Part shown: one piece after another, positions 62,971 through 64,000 of the stretch
Position numbering within the stretch: position 1 is the first letter of the stretch
Layout of the letters: each line of letters begins with the position of its first letter
NCBI RefSeq assembly: GCF_019343195.1
Contig: NZ_RPHB01000001.1
Location: 372,001 to 436,000, forward strand
From: Arthrospiribacter ruber
Lineage (GTDB): Bacteria > Bacteroidota > Bacteroidia > Cytophagales > Cyclobacteriaceae
DNA length: 64,000 bases
Reading direction: 5' to 3'
The notes under the pieces: generated by a model
Seen by the model: the letters and a program-made list of their open reading frames with translations, nothing else
What the model was told of the DNA's origin: nothing
Database searches by the model: none
Program-made: the position numbers and the translations under genes

Positions 62971-64000
62971 TTATGCCAGAAGACCAGCTCTTTTGAGCAA
63001 GGCGTCAGGCTTTGGTTCTCTTCCGCGGAATCTTTTGTAGAGGACAGATGGATGCTCTGTACCTCCTGCTGACAAAACATTTTTTTGAAAAGATGCAGCC
63101 GTCTCTTTATCAAATACTCCTTTTTCCAAAAACAATTCAAAAGCATCTGCATCCAACACTTCTGCCCATTTGTAGCTATAATATCCAGCTGCATATCCAC
63201 CTTGGAAAATATGTGAAAAGGAAGTGCTCATCAGCGTTTCCGACACCGGTGGAAGCAAGTCAGTTTTTTTCATGACTTCTTTCTCAAATTGAGGAATGTC
63301 TTTGATTTCCTTTGGATCGCTTCCATGATAGGCCATGTCCAGTAGGCCAAAGCTGATTTGCCGTACGGTCTGATAACCTTGATGAAAATTGGAGGCTTCT
63401 TTGATTTTCTCTACCAGTGAAGCAGGGATTTTTTCTCCGGTTTCATAATGCCTTGCAAAAAGATCCAAACATTCTTTTTCATAGCACCAGTTTTCAAATA
63501 TCTGTGATGGCAACTCGACAAAATCCCAAAAAACGCTGGTTCCTGTAAGGGATTCATAATGACCTTTGGCAAGCATTCCATGTAGCGCATGTCCAAATTC
63601 ATGGAATAGGGTTGTCACCTCATTGAAGGTCAAAAGAGAAGGTTTCGTTTTTGTAGGCTTTGTGAAATTGCAGACAATGGAAACATGGGGGCGTATCTCA
63701 TTTCCATTTACTGATTTTTGACCTCTGTAGCTGGTCATCCAGGCGCCATTTCTCTTGCCTGCCCTTGGGAAAAAGTCTGCATAGAATACTGCCAAATGCT
63801 CTCCATTTTCATCCAAAACCTCGTATGCAGTCACATCGGAGTGGTATTTTGGGATATCATTGTTCTCTTTGAACTTGATGCCAAAAAGCCTCTCTGCTGT
63901 ATCGAAAACCCCTTTCACCACATTTTCAAGTTTGAAATAGGGACGAAGAAGTTCATCGTCGATGGAAAATTTTTCTTTTTTTAGTTTTTCAGCATAATAG
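62971..64000 (-). CDS. M3-family oligopeptidase/dipeptidyl carboxypeptidase (5' partial)
   Basis: C-terminal half of an M3 zinc metallopeptidase (Dcp/OpdA type) that degrades peptides. The zinc motif is LFHEFGHALHGML (HExGH with the second His) and the third ligand lies in LTGTSVFWDFVELPSQIFENW (Glu). Further: GAWMTSYRGQ and the C-terminal YAAGYYSYKWAEVLDADAFE. The frame runs on past the first in-frame GTG at 63921 to the window edge (upstream reads FSIDDELLRPYFKLEN), so the start is outside. Ends at a terminator shared with the M20 gene. Confidence 0.92.
   Translation of the reverse strand, partial: YYAEKLKKEKFSIDDELLRPYFKLENVVKGVFDTAERLFGIKFKENNDIPKYHSDVTAYEVLDENGEHLAVFYADFFPRAGKRNGAWMTSYRGQKSVNGNEIRPHVSIVCNFTKPTKTKPSLLTFNEVTTLFHEFGHALHGMLAKGHYESLTGTSVFWDFVELPSQIFENWCYEKECLDLFARHYETGEKIPASLVEKIKEASNFHQGYQTVRQISFGLLDMAYHGSDPKEIKDIPQFEKEVMKKTDLLPPVSETLMSTSFSHIFQGGYAAGYYSYKWAEVLDADAFELFLEKGVFDKETAASFQKNVLSAGGTEHPSVLYKRFRGREPKPDALLKRAGLLA

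Overview
The window looks like chromosomal DNA of a Bacteroidota bacterium, most likely order Cytophagales and close to Cyclobacteriaceae/Algoriphagus (inference from gene content; no marker gene is present to fix it). The evidence is a SusC/SusD pair, a type IX secretion plug protein, a type III glutamine synthetase, a Pur-alpha-like DUF3276 protein, a Lacal_2735-family small protein, lipoproteins without strong Shine-Dalgarno sites, and several copies of the Bacteroidota -7 promoter box TAnnTTTG. No rRNA, tRNA, insertion sequence, phage or CRISPR array was seen. Both ends cut genes: lpxK on the left and an M3 peptidase on the right.

Layout. 1-6.4 kb (+): lpxK, a Porin_10-type barrel and miaE are joined by stop/start overlaps; a MacB/FtsX-type permease and a GMC oxidoreductase follow, also overlapping. 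6.4-10.6 kb: a DUF805 protein and mtaB (-), then glutamine synthetase III (+). 11.1-19.2 kb (+): a small polysaccharide utilisation locus with susC, susD, a GH18 chitinase-like enzyme, a LacI regulator and a ROK sugar kinase. 19.2-25.1 kb (-): a second cassette of ROK regulator, giant FG-GAP/ASPIC protein and vanadium-haloperoxidase-like enzyme. 25.2-33.0 kb (-): a YXWGXW-like Ser/Arg-rich protein, a Lacal_2735 protein, a MORN-like repeat protein, an unknown protein, fabH, and an MBL-hydrolase/SRAP/YheT operon.

33.1-38.2 kb (+): the E2 subunit of pyruvate dehydrogenase, hslV, and a TetR-like/ABC1-kinase pair. 38.3-41 kb (-): a tiny membrane protein, a ferric-reductase-like flavoprotein and a sorbosone-dehydrogenase-like lipoprotein. 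41-44.3 kb (+): an ABC-F ATPase and the T9SS plug protein. 44.3-48.6 kb (-): an orphan Cas6 endoribonuclease homologue, ychF, an AI-2E-type permease, DUF3276 and a ferredoxin. 48.7-58 kb (+): LuxC-like acyl-CoA reductase, AtoE-type transporter, aconitase, OprO/P-like porin and a large hybrid histidine kinase. 58-64 kb: a TPR lipoprotein and second AI-2E permease (-), CDF cation exporter, a 28-residue membrane peptide, an M20 amidohydrolase (+) and the M3 peptidase (-).

Most of the window is housekeeping or common Bacteroidota accessory content. The items most worth a second look are the Cas6 homologue with no CRISPR system, the ROK/FG-GAP/haloperoxidase cassette, the GH18 gene whose 5' end carries a terminator-like hairpin, two ROK proteins without the zinc-binding cysteines, palindromes upstream of susC, and a structured element at 47.6 kb.
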